A model generated the notes under the pieces. That model did no database searches. It saw only the letters and a program-made list of their open reading frames with translations, and was not told the origin of the DNA. The translations under genes and the position numbers were made by a program. Below are positions 41,827 through 50,208 of a DNA stretch of 50,208 nucleotides, one piece after another. Position 1 is the stretch's first letter, and each line of letters opens with the position of its first letter. Source of the stretch: Gammaproteobacteria bacterium (GTDB taxonomy: Bacteria; Pseudomonadota; Gammaproteobacteria; Steroidobacterales; Woeseiaceae); the NCBI GenBank assembly GCA_009937525.1, contig JAACFE010000007.1:1-50208 (forward strand), given 5' to 3'.

Positions 41827-43523
41827 GGAAACTCGCCTGTCTCGTCGCGCTGGCGTTGCCGCTGCTGGCGGGCGCGGACGAGCGCATCCTCGAGTTCCAT
41901 AGCGACATCACGGTGATGCGGGACGGCTGGATCGAGGTAACGGAAACGATCCGCGTGCGTGCAGAGGGCGACCGCATCCGCCGCGGAATCTATCGTGACT
42001 TTCCGACCGAGTATTTCGACAAGCTCGGCAACCGCTACCTGGTCGATTTTCAGCCTTTGGCCGTATTGCGCAACGACGCGCCCGAAAGTTTTCACTCGGT
42101 TGAAGACCGCAATGGCGTGCGCACCTACTTCGGGCGCAGCGACCGTTACATCGAACATGGCATACACACCTACCGCTTCCGCTACCGCGCATCCAGGATG
42201 CTCGGGTTCTTCGAGGACCACGACGAGCTGTACTGGAACGTCACGGGTTTCGACTGGGCATTTCCGATCGACCGGGGCAGCGCGACCGTGCGTCTGGACT
42301 TTTCGCCCCCCGCGGGCAAGATCTCGAGCGAGGGCTATACGGGGCCGTACGGCAGCACAGAGCAGAACTACAGGTCCCGTGTCGATGCCGACGGCGTCGT
42401 GCACTTCGAGGCCAGTGACCCGCTCGGGCCGCTCAACGGACTGACGATCGTCGTCATGTGGCCCAAGGGCTTCGTCGCCGAACCGACGGCCTTGGACCGC
42501 GCGACCTGGATCCTGAAAGACAACCTGAATCTCCTGATTGCGCTCGCGGGCTATGCCGGCCTGCTCGCCTATGCGATCCCGGTCTGGCGCCGCTACGGCA
42601 AGGACCCGGAAGAGGGTGTGCTCGTCACTCGCTACGAGCCGCCCCAGAGATATTCACCGGCTTCGCTGCGGTACATCAGGCAGATGTATTACGACAACAA
42701 GACCATGACGACCGCCATCCTCAGCCTCGCGGTGAAGGGCTACCTCAGGATAAACGACCTGGGCAGCAAGCATACCTTGTTCAAACTGGAGCCCGGCGAC
42801 GATGCACCGCCCCTCGCGACCGGCGAAGCGGAGCTCTACGAGGCGCTCTTCAAGGATGACAGGCGCGTTGTGCTGGAGCAGGACAATCATGCCCTGCTCG
42901 GCGATGCGCGAGGCGCGCACAGAGCTTCCCTGGTAAAGGATTACAAGAAACACTACTTCCGCCTCAACAGCATGCTGAACATCCCGTCGATACTCATCAC
43001 CCTCATCGCCGCGGGGCTCGCAATCGTCGTAGGGGAGCGCCTCTCGTTCGCCCTGATAATCGTCATCGTCGCTATGCTCGCGACAGCCGCGTTCTTCGGG
43101 GTGATCATGAGGCGCCCGACGCTGCGTGGCCGCAAGGTACTGGACGAGATGCTCGGTTTCAGGGATTACCTCGAGATCGCCGAGAAGGATGAGCTGAACC
43201 TCCGCAATCCCCCGGAAAAGACGCCCCAACTCTTCGAGGCTTACCTGCCGTTCGCGCTCGCGCTCGGGGTCGAGCAGCAATGGGCCGAGAAGTTTGCCAG
43301 CGTACTCGAGGCGATTCGCGAGCCGGACGGAGGTGGCTACCAGCCGTCCTGGTACAGCGGTTCCTGGGACAGCTCGCGGATCAGCTCGAATATCGGCTCC
43401 GTGTCCAGCGGACTGGGCTCCGCCATCAGCAGCTCGGTGACGCCCCCGGGGTCGTCCTCTGGCGGCGGTGGGGGCGGGTTCTCCGGCGGCGGCGGTGGGG
43501 GCGGCGGCGGTGGTGGCTGGTGA
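41823..43523 (+). CDS. DUF2207 membrane protein with poly-glycine tail
   Basis: A 566-residue protein starting at GTG 41823; the in-frame upstream reading lies within lemA and is rejected. A signal peptide (LACLVALALPLLAGA) is followed by an extracytoplasmic beta domain (EFHSDITVMRDGWIEVTETI in part), a helix near 234-255 and a helix pair at about 388-425. The C-terminus is low complexity: serine-rich, then nearly all glycine, ending in Trp. Typical DUF2207 partner of LemA. Function unknown. Confidence 0.9.
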   Translation: MRKLACLVALALPLLAGADERILEFHSDITVMRDGWIEVTETIRVRAEGDRIRRGIYRDFPTEYFDKLGNRYLVDFQPLAVLRNDAPESFHSVEDRNGVRTYFGRSDRYIEHGIHTYRFRYRASRMLGFFEDHDELYWNVTGFDWAFPIDRGSATVRLDFSPPAGKISSEGYTGPYGSTEQNYRSRVDADGVVHFEASDPLGPLNGLTIVVMWPKGFVAEPTALDRATWILKDNLNLLIALAGYAGLLAYAIPVWRRYGKDPEEGVLVTRYEPPQRYSPASLRYIRQMYYDNKTMTTAILSLAVKGYLRINDLGSKHTLFKLEPGDDAPPLATGEAELYEALFKDDRRVVLEQDNHALLGDARGAHRASLVKDYKKHYFRLNSMLNIPSILITLIAAGLAIVVGERLSFALIIVIVAMLATAAFFGVIMRRPTLRGRKVLDEMLGFRDYLEIAEKDELNLRNPPEKTPQLFEAYLPFALALGVEQQWAEKFASVLEAIREPDGGGYQPSWYSGSWDSSRISSNIGSVSSGLGSAISSSVTPPGSSSGGGGGGFSGGGGGGGGGGGW

Positions 43524-43619
43524 CCGAAACCTTTTGGGCCGCCCGGTATCAGACCTTAGAGATACTGCGGCAAACGTGACAATATTCTGCACCCGCAGCC
43601 AGCGAACAAGGCAGGTACA

Positions 43620-44258
43620 TTGAATCAACCTGGATACGGCTATCGGCGCCCGGTCGACAACAGCGTGATCCCGAACGTGATCTTTGCGCTGCTTGTCGCG
43701 AACGGGCTCGTGTTTGCGCTGCAGCGGTTCCAGTGGGAGTTCCTGCTCCAGTACTTCGCGCTCTGGCCGGTCTATACGCCGCCGGGCTGGCCGTCCTTCA
43801 TGCCGTGGCAACTCGTAAGCTACGGATTCCTCCACGACCCGAATGGACTGGCGCACATCTTCTTCAACATGTTCGGTCTCTGGATGTTCGGCCGCGACCT
43901 GGAGCGGCTGATGGGGCCGAAGCGCTTCCTGACCTATTACATGACCTGCGTCATCGGTGCCGGCGTCATCCAGCTGATCGTTGTCGAGTTCCAGGGCAGC
44001 GTGTACCCGACGCTTGGCGCGTCCGGGGGGCTGTTCGGGATCCTGCTTGCCTACGGCATGTCGTTTCCCAATCGCACGGTGATGCTGCTGTTCCCGCCGA
44101 TTCCCATGAAGGCGAAGGTGTTCGTGATCGTCTACGGCGTGCTCGAGCTGTTTCTCGGCGTCAGTGGCTATGCGCCGGGCGTCGCACACTTCGCGCATCT
44201 CGGTGGTATGCTTTTCGGCTTCCTGCTTCTGCGTCACTGGTCTCGGCGGCGGAACTGA
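43620..44258 (+). CDS. Rhomboid-family intramembrane protease
   Basis: A 212-residue protein with six helices, starting at TTG after AGGCAGG. Catalytic Ser135 is in GASGGLFG and His193 in HFAHLGGM. HIFFNMFGLWMFG is the conserved helix 2. Unlike the rhomboid at 15081-15959 it has no extra N-terminal domain. Overlaps the next gene by one base (TGATG). Confidence 0.93.
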   Translation: MNQPGYGYRRPVDNSVIPNVIFALLVANGLVFALQRFQWEFLLQYFALWPVYTPPGWPSFMPWQLVSYGFLHDPNGLAHIFFNMFGLWMFGRDLERLMGPKRFLTYYMTCVIGAGVIQLIVVEFQGSVYPTLGASGGLFGILLAYGMSFPNRTVMLLFPPIPMKAKVFVIVYGVLELFLGVSGYAPGVAHFAHLGGMLFGFLLLRHWSRRRN

Positions 44259-45076
44259 TGATCAGCGAGTGTCGATTGTGCGGCGGTACCAACCTGCGTC
44301 CCTGGATGACGGACGGCAGGAACCGTGACCTCGTGTATTACAAGTGCGACGATTGCTCACTGTGGAACTACGATCTGGACTGCGGTGTCGATCAGACCCA
44401 GTACACCGAGGTGTATATCAGCCCGCGCGACGTGGAGCACCGATCGAACCGGCTCAATGTCGACAGCTGGAACTTCCTCAGGCGCTATGCAGACTCGCCC
44501 CGATCCATCATGGACATCGGCTGTGGTAATGCCGGGCTGCTGCATCTTGCGCGGGAGGCCGGCTGGGACGTCGCCGGGATGGAGTTGTCCCGACAGGCTG
44601 CAGACTCGATACGGGAAGACCAGGGTATCGACGTCGTGGTGTCTGACTTCCTGAAGTACGAGAACCCGGAGGGCCGGAGTTACGACGTCGTTGCGCTCCG
44701 GCACGTACTCGAGCATCTTCCTGACTCCCTCCTCGCGATGCGCAGGATCGCGGCCCTGCTGAAGGACAACGGTCTCGCGTTGCTGGAGTTTCCGAACACC
44801 GGCTCTTTCAGTTACAGGCTGAAGCGGGTTCTGAAGAACCGCGGACTCAAGAACGCCAAGTACGCACCGGACTGGCGGCCCGGGCACGTGAACGAATTCT
44901 GCCGCAAATCGTTCGAGTACCTGCTCGACCAGACGGGCTTCGAACTCGTCGTGTGGCGCACCTACTCGAACAAGCGGGTCGCAAACGCCTTCTACCGCTG
45001 GGTGCCCATCGCGAGCAAGGTTCGCGTGCTCGTCCGCAAGCAGCCGGCTTCCGCGGTGGGGCAGGAAGCGGCCTGA
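44258..45076 (+). CDS. Zinc-ribbon class I SAM-dependent methyltransferase
   Basis: A 272-residue cytoplasmic methyltransferase. It has an N-terminal zinc ribbon (Cys5, Cys8, Cys30, Cys33), a SAM motif MDIGCGNAGLL (85-95), and LRHVLEHLPDSLLAMRRI, as in lipid- and sugar-modifying members. Substrate unknown. The start at 44258 overlaps the rhomboid stop. Codon use matches the neighbours. Confidence 0.85.
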   Translation: MISECRLCGGTNLRPWMTDGRNRDLVYYKCDDCSLWNYDLDCGVDQTQYTEVYISPRDVEHRSNRLNVDSWNFLRRYADSPRSIMDIGCGNAGLLHLAREAGWDVAGMELSRQAADSIREDQGIDVVVSDFLKYENPEGRSYDVVALRHVLEHLPDSLLAMRRIAALLKDNGLALLEFPNTGSFSYRLKRVLKNRGLKNAKYAPDWRPGHVNEFCRKSFEYLLDQTGFELVVWRTYSNKRVANAFYRWVPIASKVRVLVRKQPASAVGQEAA

Positions 45077-45136
45077 TTCACGCAGTACGGCGCAGGCGCC
45101 GTCTCCGGTCGTCGCCGACCCGGGCCTCTCGGGAGG

Positions 45137-45871
45137 CTAGGCGGTAGTGCCACCATCGATCGAAATCGCGGTTCCGGTGATGTGGCGGCCTGCGTCGCTC
45201 GCCAGGTACAGCACGAGCGAGGCGATTTCGCCGGGCTCGGCAATGCGCCCGTTCGGACTGTCGTCGGCCGCCTCGGCCAGGAACTCGTCGATGTCCTCGT
45301 CCACCAGTTCGGCCTCGTGTGCCAGCATCGGCGTGTCCACGTCCCCCGGGCAGACGGCGTTCACCCGCAAGCCGGTGCGGGCATGGTCTTTTGCCATTGC
45401 CCGGGTGAGCATGATCAGGCCGCCCTTGCTGGTGCAGTAAGCGACGTGATCGGCGCCTGCGCGCAAGCCCCAGTCGGATGCGACGTTTACGATGCTGCCC
45501 GCTGTCTCGAGCAGGTGCGGCAGGGCGGCCCGGCTGAGGTAGAAAGGTACGTCAAGGTTGATGTGCATCGTATCCCGCCAGTTGTCGTCGCTGGTCCCGG
45601 CGGCGTTGCCGCGGACGAGGATGCCCGCGCAGTTCACCAGGCAATCGATACGGCCGAATTCGTCGATCGTGTCCGCGACGAGTTCCTCGCAGGCTTCCGA
45701 GGTGTCGAGATCACCTTCCCAGGTAGCGATGTCGTCGGACGCGACGGCGACTTCCTCCAGCCTTGCCGAGTTCCTTCCTGCTGCCATGACCGACCAGCCG
45801 GCGTCGGCAAACTCGATGGCCGCCGCGGCGCCGATGCCCGAGCTTGCTCCGGTAATAAGAACGACTTTCAT
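45137..45871 (-). CDS. Short-chain dehydrogenase/reductase
   Basis: A 244-residue NAD(P)-dependent oxidoreductase of the classical SDR type. TGASSGIG (7-14) binds the cofactor, NCAG follows, and the catalytic Ser (NVASDWG) and YCTSK are present. C-terminal family block: RVNAVCPGDVDTPM. GAGGGA precedes the start. Substrate unknown. Convergent with the methyltransferase gene and divergent from rsgA. Confidence 0.93.
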   Translation of the reverse strand: MKVVLITGASSGIGAAAAIEFADAGWSVMAAGRNSARLEEVAVASDDIATWEGDLDTSEACEELVADTIDEFGRIDCLVNCAGILVRGNAAGTSDDNWRDTMHINLDVPFYLSRAALPHLLETAGSIVNVASDWGLRAGADHVAYCTSKGGLIMLTRAMAKDHARTGLRVNAVCPGDVDTPMLAHEAELVDEDIDEFLAEAADDSPNGRIAEPGEIASLVLYLASDAGRHITGTAISIDGGTTA

Positions 45872-45938
45872 GGCGTTTCCCTCGCTCGCCGTATCGTGCT
45901 ATGCAGTGTATATCAGAAGCGATTTACCGGTGCGTGAA

Positions 45939-46976
45939 ATGAACGAACTCGAATCGCTGGGTTGGCGCGGTTTCTTCGCGTCGCAGGTCGATGCGGACAC
46001 CGGACTCGCACCGGCCCGGGTCATGGCGGCACACCGGGGCCGGGTCGATGTCGCCGGCGCAGACTTTCGCTGCTCCGTTACGCTTTCCGGCAACAGCGCG
46101 GCCCTGGTCATGACGGTCGGTGACTGGGTGCTGATTGACAGAGACGGGCCACGGGTCGATCGTGTACTCGAGCGGTTTGGTGCTTTCAAACGCGGCGCCG
46201 CAGGAACTTCGAATACGATCCAGCTGATCGCGGCCAATGTGGACACGCTGTTCATCGTTACCTCGGCAAACAGGGACTTCAATGTCGCACGGCTGGAGCG
46301 CTATCTCGCTATCTCGCACGACGCCGGCGCTTACCCGCTGATCGTGATTACGAAGGCGGACATGGTCGAGTCGGCAGAAGCGTACGTTGCCCGGGCAAGG
46401 GCGCTCGGCAACAGCCTGTCAGTCGAATCGATGGATGCCCGCGAGCCGGACGACGTGGGCAAGTTGAGGCCGTGGTGTGGCCCGGGACAGACCGTCGCCT
46501 TGCTGGGTTCCTCGGGCGTCGGTAAATCCACGCTCATCAACACGCTTACCGGAGCTGGCCTGGACACTCGCGAAGTACGCGAAGACGATCAGCGCGGGCG
46601 CCATACCACGACCTCCCGGTCGATGCACAGGCTGCCGCAGGGTGGCTGGCTGATCGACACACCCGGCATGCGTGAATTGCGGCTCGTCCAAAGCGGCGAT
46701 GCGCTCGACGATGTGTTCAGCGAGATTGCCGCGTTCGCCGCAGACTGTCGTTTCTCGGACTGCCGGCACGAAGCCGAGCCGGGTTGCGCCGTGCGGGCCG
46801 CGATCGACGCGGGCGTGCTCGATCAACAACGACTGGAACGATTCCGTAAACTGCAGGCCGAGGACAGGCGCAATTCCGAAACAGTGGCCGAGCGGCGGGC
46901 ACGTGATCGGAACCTGGGACAGCTGTACAAGTCCATCTTATCGGGGAAACAGCGCCTCAAGGGCGGGAACGAATAG
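45939..46976 (+). CDS. rsgA: Ribosome small-subunit GTPase A
   Basis: A 345-residue circularly permuted GTPase that helps late 30S maturation. An OB-fold N-terminus is followed by the permuted motifs: G4 TKAD (138-141), then G1 GSSGVGKST (190-198), then G3 DTPG (240-243). The C-terminal zinc site is Cys270, Cys275, His277 and Cys283. The ATG at 45939 was chosen from the start of the OB domain. The stop abuts pxpA directly. Confidence 0.96.
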   Translation: MNELESLGWRGFFASQVDADTGLAPARVMAAHRGRVDVAGADFRCSVTLSGNSAALVMTVGDWVLIDRDGPRVDRVLERFGAFKRGAAGTSNTIQLIAANVDTLFIVTSANRDFNVARLERYLAISHDAGAYPLIVITKADMVESAEAYVARARALGNSLSVESMDAREPDDVGKLRPWCGPGQTVALLGSSGVGKSTLINTLTGAGLDTREVREDDQRGRHTTTSRSMHRLPQGGWLIDTPGMRELRLVQSGDALDDVFSEIAAFAADCRFSDCRHEAEPGCAVRAAIDAGVLDQQRLERFRKLQAEDRRNSETVAERRARDRNLGQLYKSILSGKQRLKGGNE

Positions 46977-47723
46977 ATGACCACGATCGATCTGAATGCG
47001 GATCTCGGTGAAGGCGATGCTTACGACGCTGAACTTTTACAGGTGGTCTCGAGCTGCAACATCGCCTGCGGCGGTCACGCCGGAGATACGGCAAGTATCG
47101 CGGCGACGATGCGGGAGGCCATGGCCAATGGCGTGAGTGTCGGCGCGCATCCCTCGTATCCCGACCGCGAGGGCTTCGGTCGTCGCAGCCGTTTCATCGC
47201 CGGTGAACCGCTGCGCGAGGCACTGCGGACGCAGCTCGAGAGATTTGGCGAGGTAGCGGACGAACTCGGTGCGACGATCACGCACGTGAAACCGCACGGT
47301 GCGCTCTATACCGATGCGGTCGTCGATCCGAAACTGGCCGACGTCATCGCGAGCGCTGTTGCGGATTTGCCGGGCAAACCGCTGCTGGTTGGGCAGGCGG
47401 ACACGGAACTCGAGACCGCCGCGCGAGCGCATGGGCTAGGGTTTGTCGCGGAAGCTTTTGTCGACCGTGCGTATCAGCCGAACGGGCAACTCGTGCCGCG
47501 CTCTGAGCCGGGTGCGGTTCATGGCGACGTGTCGAGCATCCAGCATCAGGCCGTCAGACTTGCGCGGGACGGGGAAGTCACGGCCCGCGACGGCAGCACC
47601 GTATCCGTCCGCGCGGACACCCTGTGTATTCACGGCGATACGCCAGGCGCCGCCGCAGCGGCCAGGGCCGTGCGCGAGGCGCTCGAGAAAGAAGGCGTCG
47701 ATATTCGTGGGGTCGACGGGTGA
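46977..47723 (+). CDS. pxpA: 5-oxoprolinase subunit A (LamB/YcsF family)
   Basis: Part of the ATP-dependent PxpABC 5-oxoprolinase, which opens 5-oxoproline (pyroglutamate) to glutamate. It has 248 residues. Seen: IDLNADLGEGDAYD, NIACGGHAGD, GAHPSYPDREGFGR and VKPHGALY, all typical of the family. The ATG begins the base after the rsgA stop. The three pxp genes then follow in order A, B, C. Confidence 0.96.
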   Translation: MTTIDLNADLGEGDAYDAELLQVVSSCNIACGGHAGDTASIAATMREAMANGVSVGAHPSYPDREGFGRRSRFIAGEPLREALRTQLERFGEVADELGATITHVKPHGALYTDAVVDPKLADVIASAVADLPGKPLLVGQADTELETAARAHGLGFVAEAFVDRAYQPNGQLVPRSEPGAVHGDVSSIQHQAVRLARDGEVTARDGSTVSVRADTLCIHGDTPGAAAAARAVREALEKEGVDIRGVDG

Positions 47724-47733
47724 CGCGACAGCG

Positions 47734-48390
47734 ATGAGCCCGGGCGTCACATTGTGCGGCGACGACGTCGTTTCCGTCGAGTGCGAGGACACGCGCTCGG
47801 CACAGGTGCTCGCCGACCACCTTCGCGAGTCCGGGGACTGGCTCGAGTGCGTCGCTGGAATCGCGAGCTGTGTCGCACAGTTCGACCTCGCGGTGATGAG
47901 CGCGGAAGAAGCGAAGCAGCGAATGTCGAGCGCGCTGGGAGATACGCCGGTCGCTCACGACGCCGAGACAAAGCTCATCGAAGTGCCGGTGTGTTATGGG
48001 GGTGTTCACGGCCCCGATCTGGACGATGTCTGCGAGTTTCTGGGCGTATCTCGCGAGGTCTTCATCGGCTGGCATACCGGTAGCGAGTACCGGGTGGACA
48101 TGCTCGGCTTCACCCCCGGGTTCGCGTTCATCGGGGGCTTCGACCAGGCCCGCGACGTGCCGCGCCGCTCGCAGCCACGCGTGCGGCTCGAATCGGGTTC
48201 GATCGGTATCGCCGGCGGCAGGACCGGCATTTATACATTGCCCAGTCCGGGTGGTTGGCAGATTGTCGGAAGGACGCCGATGGCACTATTCGATGCCGGG
48301 GCCGAACAGGCTTTCCGGCTGCGTGCCGGCATGCGCGTCCGCTTCGTCGCGATCGAAGCCACCGAGTTCGACGAGAGGCGCGAGGAATGA
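47734..48390 (+). CDS. pxpB: 5-oxoprolinase subunit B (KipI family)
   Basis: A 218-residue subunit of PxpABC. Seen: VPVCYGGVHGPDLDDVCEF, FTPGFAFIGG and SVGIAGGRTGIYTLPSPGGW-like blocks typical of KipI/PxpB. Subunits B and C carry the ATP-dependent step. It starts 10 bp after pxpA and ends in an ATGA overlap with pxpC. Confidence 0.95.
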   Translation: MSPGVTLCGDDVVSVECEDTRSAQVLADHLRESGDWLECVAGIASCVAQFDLAVMSAEEAKQRMSSALGDTPVAHDAETKLIEVPVCYGGVHGPDLDDVCEFLGVSREVFIGWHTGSEYRVDMLGFTPGFAFIGGFDQARDVPRRSQPRVRLESGSIGIAGGRTGIYTLPSPGGWQIVGRTPMALFDAGAEQAFRLRAGMRVRFVAIEATEFDERREE

Positions 48391-49334
48391 CGCTCCGGAT
48401 CCTCAAGCCCGGCCTGCAGACCACGGTCCAGGCGGGCCCACGTGCCGGCCTGCGCCACCTCGGCGTGCCCGCCTCGGGCGCGGCGGATCCGCTGTCTCTG
48501 GCACTCGCCAATCGCCTCGTCGGCAATGCCCTGCTGGCACCGGGGATCGAGACGACACTCACCGGCGTACGCCTTCTCTTCGAAGATGACGGTTTTGCCG
48601 CCATCACGGGTGCGAAGGCGAAAGCGAGGCTGAACGGCGAGCGGGTCAAGCCGCATCGAACGCTTGCCGTTGCCGCGGGTGACGAACTTGAAATCGGTCC
48701 CGCGAAAGCGGGTGCCCGAAACTACCTGGCGCTGGCAGGCGGAGTCGCGGTGGACGAGGTGCTGGGTTCGGCATCAACATACCTGCCAGCCGGTTTCGGC
48801 GGATTCGAGGGCAGGGCACTGCGGAGTGGCGACGTCATTACTGTGGGGCCTCACGGCAAAGCGCCGAAGATGCTGAAGACGCCGAAGGAGTTCCGGCCGC
48901 GCGCCAGCTCGAGCTGGGCGCTGCGCGCGTGCTACGGCGCCGAGGTCGACCTGCTGAGCAAGGAAAGCCGCTTCGATCTGTTCGACACCAATTTCACGGT
49001 CGGCCGCCGGGCTGACCGCATGGGCCTGCAGCTGGAAGGTGCGCGATTCCAGGTCACGTCGGGCGGGCGGCTTGCCAGCGCGCCGGTATTCCCGGGCACC
49101 GTCCAGTGCCCCGAGGACGGTACGCCTTTCCTGCTGTCCATCGATGCGCAGACGATCGGCGGCTATCCGCGGGTCGCACAAATAGCTCGCGCGGACCGAC
49201 ATCTTATCGGTCAGCTGAGGCCTGGCGATCACATTCGCTTGCTGTGGCGCGACGCCGACAGCGCGCGCGACGAGCTAATCGCGAAACACGAATATTGGCG
49301 GGAATGGCTGCCGGGTATTGGCGACGTGATCTAG
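48387..49334 (+). CDS. pxpC: 5-oxoprolinase subunit C (KipA family)
   Basis: A 315-residue subunit of PxpABC. Seen: LKPGLQTTVQAGPRAGLRHL in part, GVPASGAADPLSLALANRLVGN in part, YLALAGGVAVDEVLGS and the C-terminal GTVQCPEDGTPFLLSIDAQTIGGYP region (FLLSIDAQTIGGYPRVA). The ATG at 48387 overlaps the pxpB stop. Confidence 0.95.
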   Translation: MTLRILKPGLQTTVQAGPRAGLRHLGVPASGAADPLSLALANRLVGNALLAPGIETTLTGVRLLFEDDGFAAITGAKAKARLNGERVKPHRTLAVAAGDELEIGPAKAGARNYLALAGGVAVDEVLGSASTYLPAGFGGFEGRALRSGDVITVGPHGKAPKMLKTPKEFRPRASSSWALRACYGAEVDLLSKESRFDLFDTNFTVGRRADRMGLQLEGARFQVTSGGRLASAPVFPGTVQCPEDGTPFLLSIDAQTIGGYPRVAQIARADRHLIGQLRPGDHIRLLWRDADSARDELIAKHEYWREWLPGIGDVI

Positions 49335-49339
49335 GAAGG

Positions 49340-49364
49340 TGGTGGGCCCGCCAGGACTCGAACC
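49340..49364 (-). repeat. 25-bp relic of a tRNA-Ile 3' end
   Basis: Identical over 25 bp to 49439-49463, the T-loop, acceptor arm and CCA end of the neighbouring tRNA-Ile, in the same orientation and 99 bp away. Beyond this block the match stops and the T-stem cannot form, so it is not a functional tRNA. Confidence 0.9.
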
Positions 49365-49438
49365 ACTCGCCGCGCGGCGGTAGACTTTGCCTCTCCCGAC
49401 AGGGGCATACTGTGACTGGTACCGGTGGCAGTGAGGAT

Positions 49439-49515
49439 TGGTGGGCCCGCCAGGACTCGAACCTGGGACCAAGAGATTATGAGTCTCCTGCTCTAACCAA
49501 CTGAGCTACAGGCCC
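49439..49515 (-). tRNA. tRNA-Ile (CAU anticodon, lysidine type)
   Basis: A 77-nt cloverleaf with encoded CCA. The acceptor GGGCCTG pairs with CGGGCCC (one T-G pair), the T-arm CCAGG/CCTGG encloses TTCGAGT, and the anticodon loop reads CTCATAA. The AGCAGGAGACTCATAATC block and the following CTTGGTC fit the isoleucine tRNA whose CAU is converted to lysidine, rather than elongator tRNA-Met. Position just downstream of rpoD agrees, as I recall E. coli ileX lying near rpoD. A TATAGT -10-like box lies at 49529-49534. Confidence 0.93.
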
Positions 49516-49566
49516 GCCGGGAATATGGACTATAACAGAGCAGCGCCGGGCAGAGCCCGGCCTGCA

Positions 49567-50208
49567 CTAGTCCTCAATCAGGAAACTCCTGAGCTGGTCC
49601 GATCGCGTCGGGTGCCGCAGCTTGCGGAGCGCCTTCGCCTCTATCTGGCGGATGCGCTCACGCGTCACGTCGAACTGCTTGCCGACTTCTTCGAGAGTGT
49701 GGTCGGTGTTCATGTCGATGCCGAAACGCATGCGAAGCACCTTGGCCTCGCGAGGCGTCAGGCCGGCCAGCACGCTGTGCGTGGTTTCCTTCAGGCCCTG
49801 CGACGTAGCCGAATCGACCGGCGAATGTACGGTCTGGTCTTCGATGAAGTCGCCGAGGTGCGAGTCTTCGTCGTCGCCGATGGGTGTTTCCATCGAAATC
49901 GGCTCTTTCGCGATCTTCAGTACCTTGCGGACCTTGTCCTCGGGCATGTCCATGCGCTCGGCAAGCTCGTCCGGCAGCGGTTCGCGGCCCATCTCCTGCA
50001 GCATTTGCCGGGAGATGCGGTTGAGCTTGTTGATCGTCTCGATCATGTGAACCGGAATACGGATCGTGCGGGCCTGGTCGGCGATCGAACGCGTGATCGC
50101 CTGGCGAATCCACCAGGTTGCATAGGTCGAGAACTTGTACCCGCGACGGTATTCGAATTTGTCCACGGCCTTCATCAGGCCTATGTTGCCTTCCTGGATC
50201 AGGTCGAG
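49567..50208 (-). CDS. rpoD: RNA polymerase sigma-70 factor, C-terminal part (5' end outside window)
   Basis: Housekeeping sigma factor. About 213 C-terminal residues are visible. Region 2 ends with [20 protein letters not shown], region 3 follows ([20 protein letters not shown] in part), then region 4 with the -35-reading helix [12 protein letters not shown] and the terminal [18 protein letters not shown]. This is the RpoD-type sequence, ending SFLIED. The gene enters the window from the right; the tRNA follows on the same strand. Confidence 0.98.
   Translation of the reverse strand, partial: LDLIQEGNIGLMKAVDKFEYRRGYKFSTYATWWIRQAITRSIADQARTIRIPVHMIETINKLNRISRQMLQEMGREPLPDELAERMDMPEDKVRKVLKIAKEPISMETPIGDDEDSHLGDFIEDQTVHSPVDSATSQGLKETTHSVLAGLTPREAKVLRMRFGIDMNTDHTLEEVGKQFDVTRERIRQIEAKALRKLRHPTRSDQLRSFLIED

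Noticed and set aside
42654-44237. Long minus-strand frame across the DUF2207 and rhomboid genes
   Set aside because: Crosses two coding genes and a promoter gap; composition (Glu/His/Arg) is that of an antisense frame.
49439-49515. Elongator tRNA-Met
   Set aside because: Same CAU anticodon, but the anticodon stem and variable region match the isoleucine lysidine-type tRNA, and the position next to rpoD agrees.
49545-49561. Terminator hairpin after rpoD (GCCGGG/CCCGGC)
   Set aside because: 6-bp stem without a T-run, and the tRNA follows on the same strand, so read-through is as likely.

Overview
The window is chromosomal DNA, GC-rich (roughly 60% or more by eye), from a gammaproteobacterium. 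It is densely coded, with many ATGA/GTGA start-stop overlaps. Support for the assignment: an RpoD C-terminus with a tRNA-Ile(CAU) just downstream, a canonical gammaproteobacterial LexA box, a PA0069-type radical SAM gene, and dispersed REP-like palindromes built on GTAGGAGCG. The mix of heterotrophic genes, a KorAB-type 2-oxoacid:ferredoxin oxidoreductase and many exported or outer-membrane proteins suggests a deep-branching, probably marine or sediment lineage (Woeseiales or Steroidobacterales-like). That placement is inference only. I see no phage, transposase or CRISPR array.

Layout. 1-3726: the C-terminal part of an IleRS of the eukaryote-like (IleS2) type, two small conserved genes and murI. 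3801-11981: an M49-like metallopeptidase lipoprotein, a beta-propeller gene following folE, msrA with an M23 peptidase, a TPR protein, an SOS-controlled radical SAM gene and a glycine-zipper lipoprotein. 12152-18962: MscS channel, EamA transporter and Yellow/MRJP-like propeller, then rhomboid and sirtuin on the minus strand, and SRPBCC, Nudix and MBL on the plus strand. 18959-22851: korAB with a PTP-like gene, divergent from a 7Fe ferredoxin. 22888-28617: haloalkane dehalogenase, HAD phosphatase, a coupled phospholipid cassette (SMR, CdsA, PlsC, CDP-alcohol transferase) and a zinc-ribbon methyltransferase.

29116-41106 is the most unusual part. It is a divergent eight-gene locus of exported redox and envelope proteins around a 1-kb gene-free region. 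On the minus strand lie a monoheme protein, a diheme LamG lipoprotein and a Tat-exported DUF1501 protein, ended by a perfect 12-bp intrinsic terminator. On the plus strand lie a diheme beta-propeller lipoprotein resembling the hydrazine synthase alpha subunit, two outer-membrane beta-barrel proteins, a tiny Cys-tailed DUF4266 lipoprotein and a DUF3570 barrel. Copies of the REP-like repeat lie outside both ends. The set looks like one envelope-spanning redox system of unknown substrate.

41263-50208: LemA and DUF2207, a second rhomboid with a methyltransferase, an SDR, rsgA leading into pxpABC (5-oxoprolinase), a 25-bp relic of a tRNA 3' end, tRNA-Ile(CAU) and the C-terminal part of rpoD.
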